From the NCBI GenBank assembly GCA_004525155.1, contig SPDA01000115.1:1-6363 (forward strand): a DNA stretch of 6,363 bases. Reading direction: 5' to 3'. The position numbers and the translations under genes are program-made. Below, one piece after another: positions 5,784-6,363 of the stretch. The notes under the pieces were generated by a model. It worked only from the letters and a program-made list of their open reading frames with translations. It was not told the origin of the DNA and did no database searches. The DNA is from Spirochaetales bacterium. GTDB lineage: Bacteria > Spirochaetota > Spirochaetia > SPDA01. The first letter of the stretch is position 1. Every line of letters begins with the position of its first letter.

Positions 5784-6363
5784 TCGGCCCAGAAGTTCCC
5801 GCATCACCAGTTCAAAATCGAGATTGAGGGCTTCGAACAGAACCAGCATATGGTAGATTACATCCGCTGACTCATGTACCAGTTCCTCGTCCATCCGGGA
5901 GAGGAGCAGTTCCACTGCCTCCTCGCCGAGTTTCTTTTTTATTTTATCAGGACCCTCCCGGAACAGGTGCGTCGTGTAGGATCCTTCCGGCATGGAAATC
6001 TTCCGCTGCCGGATGGTTTCTGTCAGGTGCCGGAACACCTGCTCATAGAAGCCTGAACCTGTGTCATACTCCTGTTCTAAAGGTTCCAGAGTTTCCAGGA
6101 AACCGGAAGGCTCCCGGGATACCGGGGCGCCTCCAGGCTGGGTCTCGAACCGTATCGCGACCTGGGCGTGATACCATCTGCCCGCGGATACGAGGGAATC
6201 AAAGGGAACCTTGTCCTCTCCCTGCGGAACCGGCACATCGGCAGCCGGACCTTCCCCGAATACCGCGGTCCGGGGTTTGTAGGGAAGCAGGCGGCCCGTG
6301 TCCGGATGCAGCACCCAGAGGTATCCTGTTTCGCGGCTTTTTGTAAAACCCTTGGTATTCATC
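5775..6363 (-). CDS. hisE: HisIE-like protein: degenerate HisI-like part fused to HisE phosphoribosyl-ATP pyrophosphatase (5' end outside window)
   Basis: Residues counted from Met at 6362. The C-terminal part (about 104-195) is a HisE-type all-alpha pyrophosphohydrolase, which hydrolyses phosphoribosyl-ATP to phosphoribosyl-AMP in the second step of histidine synthesis. It shows SYTTHLF, KIKKKLGEEAVEL with Glu148 and Glu151, and ESADVIYHMLVL with Glu164 and Asp167: the ExxE and ExxD metal pattern of this MazG-like fold. The N-terminal part aligns with the start of HisI (phosphoribosyl-AMP cyclohydrolase): MN.xGF.KS.ETG, then HPDTGRLLPY in place of SRSRGKLW.KG. It contains no cysteine and no DxDxD, so the HisI zinc and magnesium ligands are absent and cyclohydrolase activity is unlikely. 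MN matches the internal YMN motif of HisI, so the true start probably lies beyond 6363. The stop (5777-5775) lies inside the leuB 3' end. Confidence 0.8.
   Translation of the reverse strand, partial: MNTKGFTKSRETGYLWVLHPDTGRLLPYKPRTAVFGEGPAADVPVPQGEDKVPFDSLVSAGRWYHAQVAIRFETQPGGAPVSREPSGFLETLEPLEQEYDTGSGFYEQVFRHLTETIRQRKISMPEGSYTTHLFREGPDKIKKKLGEEAVELLLSRMDEELVHESADVIYHMLVLFEALNLDFELVMRELLGRSG

Noticed and set aside
1..6363. Search for CRISPR arrays, tRNA or rRNA genes, transposases, phage genes and riboswitches
   Set aside because: No repeat-spacer pattern, cloverleaf, recombinase motif or conserved leader was seen; coding sequence fills nearly the whole window.

Overview
The window is bacterial chromosomal DNA of moderate GC content (roughly half, estimated by eye). 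It is densely packed, with Shine-Dalgarno sites, short gaps and several non-ATG starts. No phage, insertion sequence, tRNA, rRNA or CRISPR sequence is visible. The host cannot be fixed from this sequence. A relaxed lipobox (M-Y-S-C), a histidine-pathway fusion with a worn cyclohydrolase half, and the large GH13 protein make a spirochaete or a neighbouring Gram-negative lineage my best guess, held with low confidence.

Layout. (1) 1-251, minus strand: the 5' end of a predicted lipoprotein with a low-complexity linker. It has its own SD and a good sigma70-type promoter at 271-299, and the rest lies outside the window. (2) 291-1061, plus: a membrane protein that looks strikingly like animal steroid 5-alpha-reductase types 1/2. 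(3) 1074-4619, plus: an 1181-residue cytoplasmic protein with a GH13 (alpha-amylase family) catalytic core between long unassigned N- and C-terminal regions. It starts with TTG 12 bases after gene 2, and its SD begins at the stop codon of gene 2, so the two are very probably co-transcribed. (4) 4692-5783, plus: a 3-isopropylmalate dehydrogenase (LeuB) type enzyme with a possible promoter of its own. (5) 5775-6363, minus: the 3' part of a HisI-HisE-like protein, converging on leuB with a 9-bp overlap.

How the parts relate. Genes 2 and 3 form a two-gene unit whose shared purpose is unknown: a predicted steroid-like enone reductase in the membrane and a predicted alpha-glucan-active enzyme in the cytoplasm. 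Genes 4 and 5 belong to leucine and histidine biosynthesis and look like housekeeping genes that happen to abut. Nothing clearly forms a new defence or mobile system. The points most worth following up are the eukaryote-like 5-alpha-reductase, the multidomain GH13 protein coupled to it, the cysteine-free HisI-like half fused to HisE, and the isocitrate-dehydrogenase-like cofactor motif in LeuB.
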